Source: CBDCVN01 sp965223585 (GTDB lineage: Bacteria > Deinococcota > Deinococci > Deinococcales > Trueperaceae). Taken from it: DNA of 64,000 nt. Of the stretch, positions 27,140 to 35,200 are shown in pieces (the stretch's first letter is position 1; every line of letters starts with the position of its first letter). The DNA lies in contig CBDCWW010000024.1 in assembly GCA_965223585.1 (NCBI GenBank), positions 558,001 to 622,000 on the forward strand, in the 5' to 3' direction. The position numbers and the translations under genes are program-made. The notes under the pieces are model-generated. The model was not told where the DNA came from, made no database searches, and saw only the letters and a program-made list of their open reading frames with translations.

Positions 27140-27574
27140 ATGAAAATATTGCGTTTAGTTGTTTGGTTAACTGTTACGATTTTCCTAGCCTCAGCATGGT
27201 CTCAGGACGAAGCTAGTCTAGTTTCACCTTCACCAGAAGGAGCAGAAGCTTACTTTATTATTCTTAAAAATGGCGACAAAGTTAAAAGTCCTGTAACTGT
27301 TCACTTTGGCCTTAAGGGTATGGGTATAGCACCAGCTGGTGTTGAACGTGAGAATACAGGACATAATCATTTGCTTATAAATGAACCTGAAATAGATTTA
27401 AGTCTTCCTTTACCCAGCACAGATCAGATTAAACATTTTGGCGGTGGGCAAACAGAAGTGATGTTAGAACTCGAGCCCGGCCCCCACACCTTACAAATTC
27501 TACTTGGTGATCATTCACATATCCCTCATGACCCGCCAGTGATGTCTGAAAAAATTACTATAGTAATATATTAA
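27140..27574 (+). CDS. Secreted DUF4399 protein
   Basis: The mature protein matches the DUF4399 family: AYFIILKNGDKVKSPVTVHFGLKGMGIAPAGVE, then TGHNHLLI, and PGPHTLQILLGDHSHIPHDPPVMSEKI. The conserved His residues of G-H-x-H and H-S-H suggest metal binding, but no function is established. A signal peptide (LRLVVWLTVTIFLASAWS) precedes it. I start it at ATG 27140 because GGAGG lies six bases before; the frame opens four codons earlier at 27128. It follows pdxT on the same strand after 38 bases. Confidence 0.85.
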   Translation: MKILRLVVWLTVTIFLASAWSQDEASLVSPSPEGAEAYFIILKNGDKVKSPVTVHFGLKGMGIAPAGVERENTGHNHLLINEPEIDLSLPLPSTDQIKHFGGGQTEVMLELEPGPHTLQILLGDHSHIPHDPPVMSEKITIVIY

Positions 27575-27652
27575 GCACTGCACTGAAAACATGAATCCTT
27601 TTAGGTTTTTTAAAATGAGAGCAAAACTAATAGATGCCCCAATAGAGTTTGT

Positions 27653-28876
27653 GTGAACGCTATTCTTATCACTAATGGTCCGGGTGAACTTTATACTTGG
27701 GCCAAACCTGTTTTGCAAACCTTACAGTCCTATTATCCTGAAGTAAAAATAATTATTGGCTTTGTACCTTGCCAATTTGCTAGCGGTCACGAAGCGCGCA
27801 TTGCTCAAAGCTTTGAAATCGAAGCGATCATAACCGCCAGTGAATTCGTACGATTTTTGAGTTTAGGTACATTACCTAAAGCTCTAGAAAAGATTTCAAA
27901 AACTGGATTTGTTTTGAGCCTTGGTGGTAATACCAAAATGGCTTTAAGGTTGGCAGGTAAACTTGGTTACCCTATCTACCGCTATAGTTTTATTCCTTAT
28001 TGGCACTCTAAGCTTAGAATACTTTTTGTAAACGACAATAAGTCTGAAAAAAAGGCAAGGTGGTTAGGAGCGCCTAAAGCAAGGGTAAAACAAGTAGGTA
28101 ATCTCGTAGCCGACGCAACTTTTATAACTAAACCTATAACTAAGGTAGGAAAACCCCATGTGCTACTGATGTTTGGTAGTCGTGACATTTTTGCCTTACC
28201 AATTATTCCTTTTATGTGTGCTTTAGTTGATAAGTTAGGTAAGTACTATCCCAAAGCCAGTTTTACTGCCCCAATTAGTCATTTGTTAAGCAGGGGTACT
28301 CTAGAAACTGGCATCGCTGGAACTTATAAGGATATATTAGGAGGTGTTGCTAGTCAACAAAAAGATAATACTATTATTACGCCTAACGGGCAGAAAATAG
28401 AGCTGGTACCTGAAGAAGACAGGTACGCACATATGCGCTCAGCAACTATAGCTGTTACTATTCCCGGCACCAATACACTCGAGCTAGGGATAGCAGGTGT
28501 TCCCAGCATAGTTATTTTACCACTAAATAAACCTGAAATTATTCCTCTAGAAGGTCCAGCTCATTGGCTTTCCCTAATTCCTTTAATAGGTACTATCTTA
28601 AAAAGATATGCTGTAAAGCTTGCTGCCCCACACTTACCTGTTTCATTACCTAACTACTTTACAGGTGAAGACCTAATGCTTGAAATAAAGGGTATTCTTA
28701 CTTTAGATGGGGTAGTAGAAAAAATATGCTATTTGCTGGATAATACTAAAGAGTACAAAAGACGTAAAACACGTTTATTAGAAACTATGCCTAAACAAGG
28801 AGCAGCCAAACGCTTGGTAAATAGCATTATGAATGACTTACAGTATGTCAAAATATCCACATTAATAATCGAGTAA
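27653..28876 (+). CDS. LpxB-like glycosyltransferase-fold protein
   Basis: This 407-aa protein starts at GTG 27653 with MNAILITNGPGELYTWAKPVLQTL, the G-P-G-E/G-H-G-E type start of the lipid-A-disaccharide-synthase-related family. Later motifs are VLSLGGNTKMALRLAGKLGYPIYRY, GNLVADA (the residues after the inter-domain linker in LpxB), and IPGTNTLELGIAGVPSIVILPL (the donor-binding region). These proteins are GT-B-like, often in bacteria without typical lipopolysaccharide. Its reaction is unknown. The C-terminus overlaps the end of the convergent gene at 28862. Confidence 0.75.
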   Translation: MNAILITNGPGELYTWAKPVLQTLQSYYPEVKIIIGFVPCQFASGHEARIAQSFEIEAIITASEFVRFLSLGTLPKALEKISKTGFVLSLGGNTKMALRLAGKLGYPIYRYSFIPYWHSKLRILFVNDNKSEKKARWLGAPKARVKQVGNLVADATFITKPITKVGKPHVLLMFGSRDIFALPIIPFMCALVDKLGKYYPKASFTAPISHLLSRGTLETGIAGTYKDILGGVASQQKDNTIITPNGQKIELVPEEDRYAHMRSATIAVTIPGTNTLELGIAGVPSIVILPLNKPEIIPLEGPAHWLSLIPLIGTILKRYAVKLAAPHLPVSLPNYFTGEDLMLEIKGILTLDGVVEKICYLLDNTKEYKRRKTRLLETMPKQGAAKRLVNSIMNDLQYVKISTLIIE

Positions 28877-29293
28877 TGACAGTAGCTCTTTACCTACAGA
28901 AGCATTAACTATTAGTGTAATTTTTTTAGAAATAGAGCGGGCTTTCGCTCTTAACTCGTCCTCACTTGAGCAAGCACGAAGTTCCTCTATAAACTTTCCT
29001 GCTTTTTTCGCAGGTAATCTAACTATCAAAATACTTTCAAGCCTCTCTAGTAATTTATCTACTTCGCTCTCTTGATCTATCTTAGAGGAAAACTCTTTAG
29101 GCAAGTTTTCCATTTTTGGTTTTTCAAGAGGCTTTACATGAGCTTTATCATCTTCTAGAGAAGTAAACTGCCTCATTAAACCTTCGGCAATAAAGGCATT
29201 AATAACTTTTATAATATGAGCCTGCTCTAACTTTGTCTTGCTAACTATTTCATTGAGTGCAAGCTTATTTCGACAAGCGGTGATCACTCTCAA
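28862..29293 (-). CDS. Hypothetical protein downstream of trmD
   Basis: The 143-aa frame starts at a TTG (29293). Upstream in the same frame there is no stop until just after the trmD stop, and that stretch would encode GYFCKDCVRQLVEEL, with a CxxC pair, so the true N-terminus may be longer through a rare start codon. The middle contains a winged-helix-like segment (LALNEIVSKTKLEQAHIIKVINAFIAEGLMR). The C-terminal part is a charged helix and a final hydrophobic helix. I do not recognise the family. It follows trmD in the ribosome-maturation operon and may be cotranscribed. Confidence 0.5.
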   Translation of the reverse strand: MRVITACRNKLALNEIVSKTKLEQAHIIKVINAFIAEGLMRQFTSLEDDKAHVKPLEKPKMENLPKEFSSKIDQESEVDKLLERLESILIVRLPAKKAGKFIEELRACSSEDELRAKARSISKKITLIVNASVGKELLSLLDY

Positions 29294-29346
29294 TTCTTCA
29301 ACTAACTGTCTAACACAATCTTTACAGAAGTAACCTTGCTTACCGT

Positions 29347-30075
29347 TTAATCTTTTTGCAAGCTATTAAGAAAAATCTTGTCTTCTTCTGTTAAATCTGC
29401 AAGTTTAAGTAAATCTTTTCGTCTTTGAAGAGTGCGTTTTAACGCTTGCTGCCGTCGCCACGTTGCTATCTTATTGTGGTGTCCACTCAACAGTATTTCT
29501 GGTACTGCTATATCCTCAAATACAGCAGGACGAGTATATTCAGGATAATCTAACAAACCTGTAGTGTAAGAATCTTGTTGATAACTAGTACAATCACCGA
29601 GAACATTAGGAATGAGTCTTGCTATAGACTCGATAAGTGCTAATGCTGCTACCTCGCCACCCATAAGTACATAATCACCAATACTAATTTCACGAGTTAC
29701 TAGGGTTTCTACTCGAGCATCAAAACCTTCATATCGCCCGCAAAGCAAACAAAGGTGTTTTCTAGTAGCAAATTCCTCTGCTAGCTTTTGATTAAAAGTT
29801 TCACCTGCAGGAGTGAGCAAGACTATTTCATCTGGCAAAGGAGTCTCTTTTTTTACTGCAGCAATAGCCCTTGCAGCCACATTGGCTCGAATGACCATGC
29901 CAGCCCCACCACCATAAGGATAATCGTCAACACTGTTGTGCTTGTTATTTGCATAATCTCTTAAATTACGCAGCTCAATTTCAATAAGCCCTTTTTCAAC
30001 AGCACGACCCAATAGAGCCTCATTTTGCCAAGGGATTAAAAGCTGTGGAAAAAGAGTTAGAACTGTGAATTTCAT
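29347..30075 (-). CDS. trmD: tRNA (guanosine(37)-N1)-methyltransferase
   Basis: TrmD methylates G37 of tRNAs to prevent frameshifting. The 242-aa product starts MKFTVLTLFPQLLIPW and has the trefoil-knot SPOUT signatures: LLCGRYEGFDARVETLVTREISIGDYVLMGGEVAAL at about residues 111-146 and GDCTSYQQDSYTTGLLDYPEYTRPAVF. DYPYGGGAGMVIRA occurs near residue 52. Length and order after rpsP-khpA-rimM fit the widespread operon. Confidence 0.97.
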   Translation of the reverse strand: MKFTVLTLFPQLLIPWQNEALLGRAVEKGLIEIELRNLRDYANNKHNSVDDYPYGGGAGMVIRANVAARAIAAVKKETPLPDEIVLLTPAGETFNQKLAEEFATRKHLCLLCGRYEGFDARVETLVTREISIGDYVLMGGEVAALALIESIARLIPNVLGDCTSYQQDSYTTGLLDYPEYTRPAVFEDIAVPEILLSGHHNKIATWRRQQALKRTLQRRKDLLKLADLTEEDKIFLNSLQKD

Positions 30076-30119
30076 AAAGAGAAAAGTAGCAAATATTTTG
30101 CTGTAGAGGAGACAAAACT

Positions 30120-30148
30120 GTAAGAGCGTATTTCAAACCCGCTCCTAC
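30120..30148. repeat. Imperfect palindrome overlapping the rimM stop
   Basis: GTAAGAGCG and CGCTCCTAC pair around TATTTCAAACC to form an imperfect hairpin. It overlaps the rimM stop codon (complement of 30145-30147). Its form, GTAGGAGCGG-loop with TTTGAAA, resembles small repetitive extragenic palindromes. It may reduce transcription between rimM and trmD. Confidence 0.5.
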
Positions 30149-30663
30149 TTATTTAAGCCAAAAAGACCTTCAGGAGGGTTAGTTATATAAACTGCTTTAT
30201 CAGCAAGTTCTACATAATCGGCTTTTAGAGGAATAATGTGCTTATCATTAACTACTAAAACATCTTGCTTTCCTAGTGCCAAAATGTCAGTGACTTTCCC
30301 AAATTCTTTATCATCAACCAGAACAGGCTTACCTAAAACCATTTCAAAGTAGTTTCCCTCACTAGGCTGAGGCAAATTGCTAAAAGAGGCGTAAATCTTC
30401 AGGTTTACTAAATTTCTAGCCTCGTTAACATCTTCAATACCAACTAAAAATAAAATGGTATGAACACCTTTAATTTCAACATTTTTTATTACCCTTTTAC
30501 CAAAGCTAGTTATAAAAATTTCTTTAACCTTAAATATTGCATTGGCTTCAGCCTCTCCCACAGCATAAAAGCGGACCCCCCCCTTAAGACCAAAAGTTTT
30601 TCCAAGCTTTCCTAAATAGAGATGATCTTTTGTAGGAGTGATAGGGCCAACTTTTTTTAACAC
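30145..30663 (-). CDS. rimM: Ribosome maturation factor RimM
   Basis: RimM binds ribosomal protein S19 and helps assemble the 30S head. This 172-aa protein has the N-terminal barrel (LYLGKLGKTFGLKGGVRFYAVGE) and the PRC-barrel C-terminal domain (YFEMVLGKPVLVDDKEFGKVTDILALGKQDVLVVNDKHIIPL, then VYITNPPEGL, the standard C-terminal motif). It lies two bases after khpA and 69 before trmD in transcription order. Confidence 0.95.
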   Translation of the reverse strand: MLKKVGPITPTKDHLYLGKLGKTFGLKGGVRFYAVGEAEANAIFKVKEIFITSFGKRVIKNVEIKGVHTILFLVGIEDVNEARNLVNLKIYASFSNLPQPSEGNYFEMVLGKPVLVDDKEFGKVTDILALGKQDVLVVNDKHIIPLKADYVELADKAVYITNPPEGLFGLNK

Positions 30664-30665
30664 TG

Positions 30666-30896
30666 TCAGTCAACTAGATTTACATCTATGCGCTCACGTC
30701 CTTCAGCAGCAGCTCGAGCTAAAGTGCGAATACTATTAATAATGCGCCCGTTTTTACCAATTATTCGCCCAGCATCTTCTGGTGCACAGCGTATTTCTAC
30801 ACTGACGATATGGCCCCTACGGCTTGCTGTAACACTTAAACTATCAATGTCTATAACAAGATTTTGGGCTATGTAGGTAATAAGATCGAGCGACAT
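30666..30896 (-). CDS. khpA: RNA-binding KH-domain protein KhpA
   Basis: This 76-aa protein consists of a single KH domain with the GxxG loop in RIIGKNGRIINSIRTLARAAA (residues about 44-64). KhpA binds many RNAs, often together with KhpB, and takes part in division and envelope control. The gene lies between rpsP and rimM, as in many Gram-positive and Deinococcota genomes. It is two bases from rimM and 12 from rpsP. Confidence 0.95.
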   Translation of the reverse strand: MSLDLITYIAQNLVIDIDSLSVTASRRGHIVSVEIRCAPEDAGRIIGKNGRIINSIRTLARAAAEGRERIDVNLVD

Positions 30897-30908
30897 GAAT
30901 ATTAAAGG

Positions 30909-31199
30909 TTAAGCTCGAGCTTGATAAGCCCTATTGCGTTTAACAATAACATTGCCAACACTCACTCCAGCTTTTTCTAGTAGCCGCAAAGCTGTGTCAG
31001 TAGGTTGTGCTCCTTGTGAAAGCCAGTGCTGAGCGCGATCTACATCTAGCTTTAAAGGTTCTTCAGTTTTTTCCTTAGGGTCATAGTAGCCCAGTGATTC
31101 TATACAATCACCACTAAGCTTTTTACGTGAATCAATTACTACAATACGATACTGAGGATTTTTCTTTGATCCTAAACGCATAAGGCGAATCTTCACCAT
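30909..31199 (-). CDS. rpsP: 30S ribosomal protein S16
   Basis: The 96-aa protein starts VKIRLMRLGSKKNPQYRIVV, the S16 signature, and continues LGYYDPKEKTEEPLKLDVDRAQHWLSQGAQPTDT. It is the first gene of the rpsP-khpA-rimM-trmD operon. GGAAGGAATT before the ATG is a reasonable ribosome binding site. Confidence 0.98.
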   Translation of the reverse strand: MVKIRLMRLGSKKNPQYRIVVIDSRKKLSGDCIESLGYYDPKEKTEEPLKLDVDRAQHWLSQGAQPTDTALRLLEKAGVSVGNVIVKRNRAYQARA

Positions 31200-31675
31200 T
31201 TATTAAATTCCTTCCATTTCTGGGGCCTTCTATGAATAAACCTAGAGATTTTATCTACTCTCTTATGTGTAGGAGAAATGACTATATCTAGGTTGTTTAA
31301 TATTTTTAGCTGCACGATCATCTATTATAGGGAGTTTGTTGCGTGGGAATCAAGTCCTTTGACAATGTTTGCTAATACATAAACTTGTTCTCGCTTGTCC
31401 TTTTAGAGGTAAGGATAAACTCACCCCGCCCGCCTTTTCAAAGAGACTAAGAAATCATAGCAAGTCCCTCTTTGAAAAAAGGCGCAATTTAGATGGATTT
31501 CCCTCTGAAATCCAACCCTATGTTAAGAAAACACAAAATCAGTTAGAGCTTGCCATTGTTAATCCTAACTACTTGACAGAATCTGCGCTAATTGATCAGC
31601 TACAACCGCTGCTGACTTAATAGAAGAGCAGCAATAGAGATTCTTCATTCAGAATCACATAGTCAGATGGGTGAT
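31200..31675. other. Intergenic region with an inverted repeat
   Basis: The right end of the region upstream of rpsP holds no convincing gene; an 83-codon frame at 31369-31620 covers repeat-like sequence and I do not accept it. CGCCTTTTCAAAGAG at 31431-31445 and CTCTTTGAAAAAAGGCG at 31468-31484 form an inverted repeat with a 22-base spacer, of the kind seen in interspersed palindromic repeats. The rpsP promoter must lie at 31200-31350. Confidence 0.5.
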
Positions 31676-34600
31676 TTAGTAGCCTGCTGGGTACTGTGGA
31701 CAGGTCTTTTCGTATGGCCTGTCATGCAAATAGCGTTGCCACTCTTCTTGGGTAAAATTACGACCAGCAATACGGCAAAGCTTTTCTTTCAAAGAGCCCT
31801 CGTTTTCTACATCCCAAATAAGTATCTTATGATCCCAACGACTTTTAGGGTCATCTGTACCACCAGAAGCAATTTTTGTGCCATCTGGAGAAAAGGCTAC
31901 ACTATTGACATCAAAACTATAACCTATCCAAGCTTCCCCAATAACTTGGCCACTTTCTACATCCCACAGACGCACAGTGCCATCCCTACTGCCAGAAGCT
32001 ACTTTTGCCTCATCTGGAGAGAAGTCCACACTATTAACCCAATCACTATGACCTTGCCATGGTTCACCTATTGCTTTGCCTGTATCAACATCCCACAGGC
32101 GCACAGTACTATCCAAGCTACCAGAAACTACTTTTGTGCCGTTTGGAGAGAAAGCCACACTCTCAACAGCATAATAATGGCCTTGCCATGGTTCACCTAT
32201 TGCTTTGCCTGTTTCGACATCCCATAGCTGCACAGCACTATTATAAGAATCACCAGTAACAACTTTTGTGCCATCTGGCGAGAAGGCTACACTATTAACA
32301 GAATCATTATAATCTTGCCATGATTCACCTATAGCTTTACCTGTTTTAACATCCCACAAGCGTATAGTATTATTACTGCTACTGGAAATCACTTTAGTGC
32401 CGTCTGGAGAGAAAGCTACACTATAAACAAAAAAATAACGAATATAATCTTGCCATGGCTCACCTATCATTTTGCCTGTTTCAACATCCCACAAGCGTAC
32501 AGTGTTATCCCTACCGCCAGAAACTACTTTAGTACCATCTGGTGAGAAGTCTACGCTCCAAACAGAATCGCTATGACCTTGCCATGGTTCACCTATTGCT
32601 TTGCCTGTTTCAACGTCCCACAAACGCACAGTATTATCACTACTGCCAGAAACTAATTTTGTGCCGTCTGGTGAGAAGGCTATACTCTCAACAGAATCAC
32701 TATGACTTTGCCTTATTCCGCCTATTAATTTGTCTGCTTCAATGTCCCACAACCGCACAGTATTATCCTTACCGCCAGAAACTACTTTAGAGCCATCAGG
32801 AGAGAAGGCTACACTTTCAAAAGAACCACCATGACCTTGCCACAGTTCATCTATCAACTTACTTGTTGCAACATCCCATAGGCGCACAGCCTTATCACTG
32901 CTACTAAAAAGCACTTTTGTACCATCTAGTGAGAAAGTTACGTTATTCACAGAACTATCACCTTGCCATACTTCACTTATTATTTTACCCGTCTCAGCAT
33001 CCCATAGGCGTACAGTATTATCCTTACTGCCAGAAACCACCTTTTTACCATCAGGAGAAAAAGCCACACTATAAACAGAATTACTGTGACCTTGCCATGC
33101 TTCACCTATGGCTTGACCTGTCTCAACATCCCATAGACGCACAAAGCTAAAGCTGCCAGAAACCACTTTTGTACCGTCAGGAGAGAAGTCTATGCTATAA
33201 ACAGAATTACTGTGACCTTGCCATGCTTCACCTATAGCTTTGCCTGTTTTGACATCCCACAAATGTATAGTATCATCCTCACTACCAGAAACTACCTTTG
33301 TGCCATCTGGTGAAAAAGTTAAACTCAAAACAGCATCACTATGACCTTGCCATGGTTCACCTATTGCTCTGCCCGTTTCAACGTCCCACAAGCGCACAGT
33401 ATTATCCCTACTGCCAGAAACAACTTTTGTGCCATCTGGTGAAAAGGCTATGCTATAAATAAGATCATTATGGCCTTGCCATGGTTTACCTATAGATTTA
33501 CCTGTCTCAGCATCCCATAAACGCACAGTTTTATCCCAACTGGCAGAAACTACTCTTGTCCCATCAAAAGAAAAGGCTAAGTCAGAAACAAACCGACTAT
33601 GACCTTGCCATGGTTCACCTATCGCTTTGTTTGCTTCAACGTTCCACAACCGCACAGTACTATCCCTACCACCAGAGACCACTTTAGAGCCATCAGGAGA
33701 GAAGGCTACACTCAAAACATAATCATTATGACCTTGCCACGGTTCACCTATCGCTTTACCTGCCTCAATATCCCACAGGGATATAGTCTTATCATCACTG
33801 TCGAAAACTATTTTTTTACCATCAGGGGAGAAGGCTACACTACCAACAGAACTATTGCCTTGCCATACCTTACTTATTGTTTTACCTGTCTCAACATCCC
33901 ACAGGCGTACAGTATCATCACTACTGCCAGAAATCACTTTTTTGCCATCAGGGGAGAAGGCTAGACTTACAACAGAATGATTATGACCTTGCCATGGCTC
34001 ACCTATAGCTTTACCTGTCCTAACGTCCCACAGGCGTACAGTACCATTATTACTGCCAGAAACCACTTTTGTGCCATCTGGTGAGAAAGCTACACTGAAA
34101 ACCAATATAATATGGCCTTGCCATGGTTCACCTATAGTTTTACCTGTTTTTACATCCCATAGGCGCACAGTTCTATCACCGCTCCCAGAAACAACCTTTG
34201 TGCCGTCTGGTGAGAAGGCTATACTATAAACATTATTACTATGACCTTGCCATGATTCACCTACTACCTTGCCTGTCTCGACATCCCACAGGCGCAAAGT
34301 ATCATCACCACTACCAGAAACAACTTTTGTGCCGTCTGGTGAGAAGGCCACGCTATAAACAACAAGTTTATGACCTTGCCATGGTTCACCTATAGCTTCA
34401 CCTGTTTCTGCATTCCACAATCGCACAGTATAATCACTGCCACCAGAAACAACTTTTGTGCCGTCTGGTGAGAAGGCTACACTATGGACAGAATCATCAT
34501 GGCCTTGCCATGTTGAGTTAAGATGGCCTTTCATTTGCAAGGTGCGTAACATATTACTGGTACTTTCTTTACCTGCTTTTATTTTAGAAGCTTGCGCAGC

Positions 34601-34867
34601 TAGCAATGCTGCAATATCTACATAACCATTAGCAGAATTAGGTTTTTGTAGCGCTAATAGTGTTTGTGCAGCTAATTGACGAACTAGTGCCATATCAGCT
34701 TGCTCTTTTGCTGTTGCCACTGCCTTTTCTGCACTATAGCTCCGTTCTTCTACATCTTTTTGTGCTTGTCTAGCATTAAAGCCAAAGAATGTAGCCAAAC
34801 TTGCTAAAACAAGAGCAATAAGAGCAAAGGTTACTAGGCTAAATATAATTCTTTTGGATAAAAACAT
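31676..34867 (-). CDS. Membrane-anchored WD40 protein with 21 repeats
   Basis: This 1063-aa protein has an N-terminal membrane helix (residues about 7-30), a coiled-coil-like stretch (about 33-110, with VRQLAAQTLLALQ and IAALLAAQASKI as in nSTAND proteins between NTPase and WD40 parts) and 21 WD40 repeats of about 43 aa (WQGH...VAFSPDGTKVVSGS.D.TVRLWDVETGKAIGEP). Twenty-one is three seven-bladed propellers. It ends with the conserved CRIAGRNFTQEEW...KTCPQYP tail. No caspase or ATPase domain precedes it, so it looks like an nSTAND protein without its effector half. It has no CTCGAG in 3.2 kb, which suggests foreign or recently amplified DNA. Confidence 0.9.
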   Translation of the reverse strand: MFLSKRIIFSLVTFALIALVLASLATFFGFNARQAQKDVEERSYSAEKAVATAKEQADMALVRQLAAQTLLALQKPNSANGYVDIAALLAAQASKIKAGKESTSNMLRTLQMKGHLNSTWQGHDDSVHSVAFSPDGTKVVSGGSDYTVRLWNAETGEAIGEPWQGHKLVVYSVAFSPDGTKVVSGSGDDTLRLWDVETGKVVGESWQGHSNNVYSIAFSPDGTKVVSGSGDRTVRLWDVKTGKTIGEPWQGHIILVFSVAFSPDGTKVVSGSNNGTVRLWDVRTGKAIGEPWQGHNHSVVSLAFSPDGKKVISGSSDDTVRLWDVETGKTISKVWQGNSSVGSVAFSPDGKKIVFDSDDKTISLWDIEAGKAIGEPWQGHNDYVLSVAFSPDGSKVVSGGRDSTVRLWNVEANKAIGEPWQGHSRFVSDLAFSFDGTRVVSASWDKTVRLWDAETGKSIGKPWQGHNDLIYSIAFSPDGTKVVSGSRDNTVRLWDVETGRAIGEPWQGHSDAVLSLTFSPDGTKVVSGSEDDTIHLWDVKTGKAIGEAWQGHSNSVYSIDFSPDGTKVVSGSFSFVRLWDVETGQAIGEAWQGHSNSVYSVAFSPDGKKVVSGSKDNTVRLWDAETGKIISEVWQGDSSVNNVTFSLDGTKVLFSSSDKAVRLWDVATSKLIDELWQGHGGSFESVAFSPDGSKVVSGGKDNTVRLWDIEADKLIGGIRQSHSDSVESIAFSPDGTKLVSGSSDNTVRLWDVETGKAIGEPWQGHSDSVWSVDFSPDGTKVVSGGRDNTVRLWDVETGKMIGEPWQDYIRYFFVYSVAFSPDGTKVISSSSNNTIRLWDVKTGKAIGESWQDYNDSVNSVAFSPDGTKVVTGDSYNSAVQLWDVETGKAIGEPWQGHYYAVESVAFSPNGTKVVSGSLDSTVRLWDVDTGKAIGEPWQGHSDWVNSVDFSPDEAKVASGSRDGTVRLWDVESGQVIGEAWIGYSFDVNSVAFSPDGTKIASGGTDDPKSRWDHKILIWDVENEGSLKEKLCRIAGRNFTQEEWQRYLHDRPYEKTCPQYPAGY

Positions 34868-35188
34868 GTTTTAAGCAATCTTATCAAAAAATATAAAAGT
34901 TGCCGAGAAAATCAGAGAAATCCATAAATCAGCTTAATCACAGTTCAGACAAATGAAGATAGCAAAAATAGTAAACTTATTTTGGAGTACTCGAGCATCA
35001 ACTCAAAGCAGTGTAACAGTGCATTTGCCATTTGAGGTGGTAGTGTAGTAATACCAAAAAAAGTTTCGATATTGATAAATTTGCCCTGCCTTAGTTCTCA
35101 AATTGGCTCCTAGGAAGTGAGGCTTATTGGAGAAATTACCAATAAAAATAGAAGTAAATCATTCATAATTTTAACGCCAACTGATTTT
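34868..35188. other. Intergenic region with a short dispersed repeat
   Basis: Between the divergent WD40 and archaeal-like genes no frame is convincing. Bases 34920-34951 (AAATCAGC, then AATCACAGTTCAGACA) match 17608-17639. A CTCGAG lies near 34990. Confidence 0.5.
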
Positions 35189-35200
35189 TAGTATGATTGC
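35189..35200 (+). promoter_or_regulatory. -10 box before the archaeal-like gene, leaderless type
   Basis: TAGTAT at 35189-35194 lies six bases before the ATG at 35201, with no ribosome binding site. If the gene came from an archaeon, this promoter would be a bacterial adaptation or chance. Confidence 0.35.

Noticed and set aside
31369..31620. An 83-codon frame upstream of rpsP
   Set aside because: It spans an inverted repeat and reads like low-complexity spacer sequence; there is no ribosome binding site or family match.
31676..34867. Several antisense frames inside the WD40 gene and the regular 129-bp period, which could be taken for genes or a repeat array such as CRISPR
   Set aside because: The frames are shadows of the repeated WD40 code on the other strand, and the period equals one 43-aa WD40 repeat. 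There are no short identical repeats with unique spacers.
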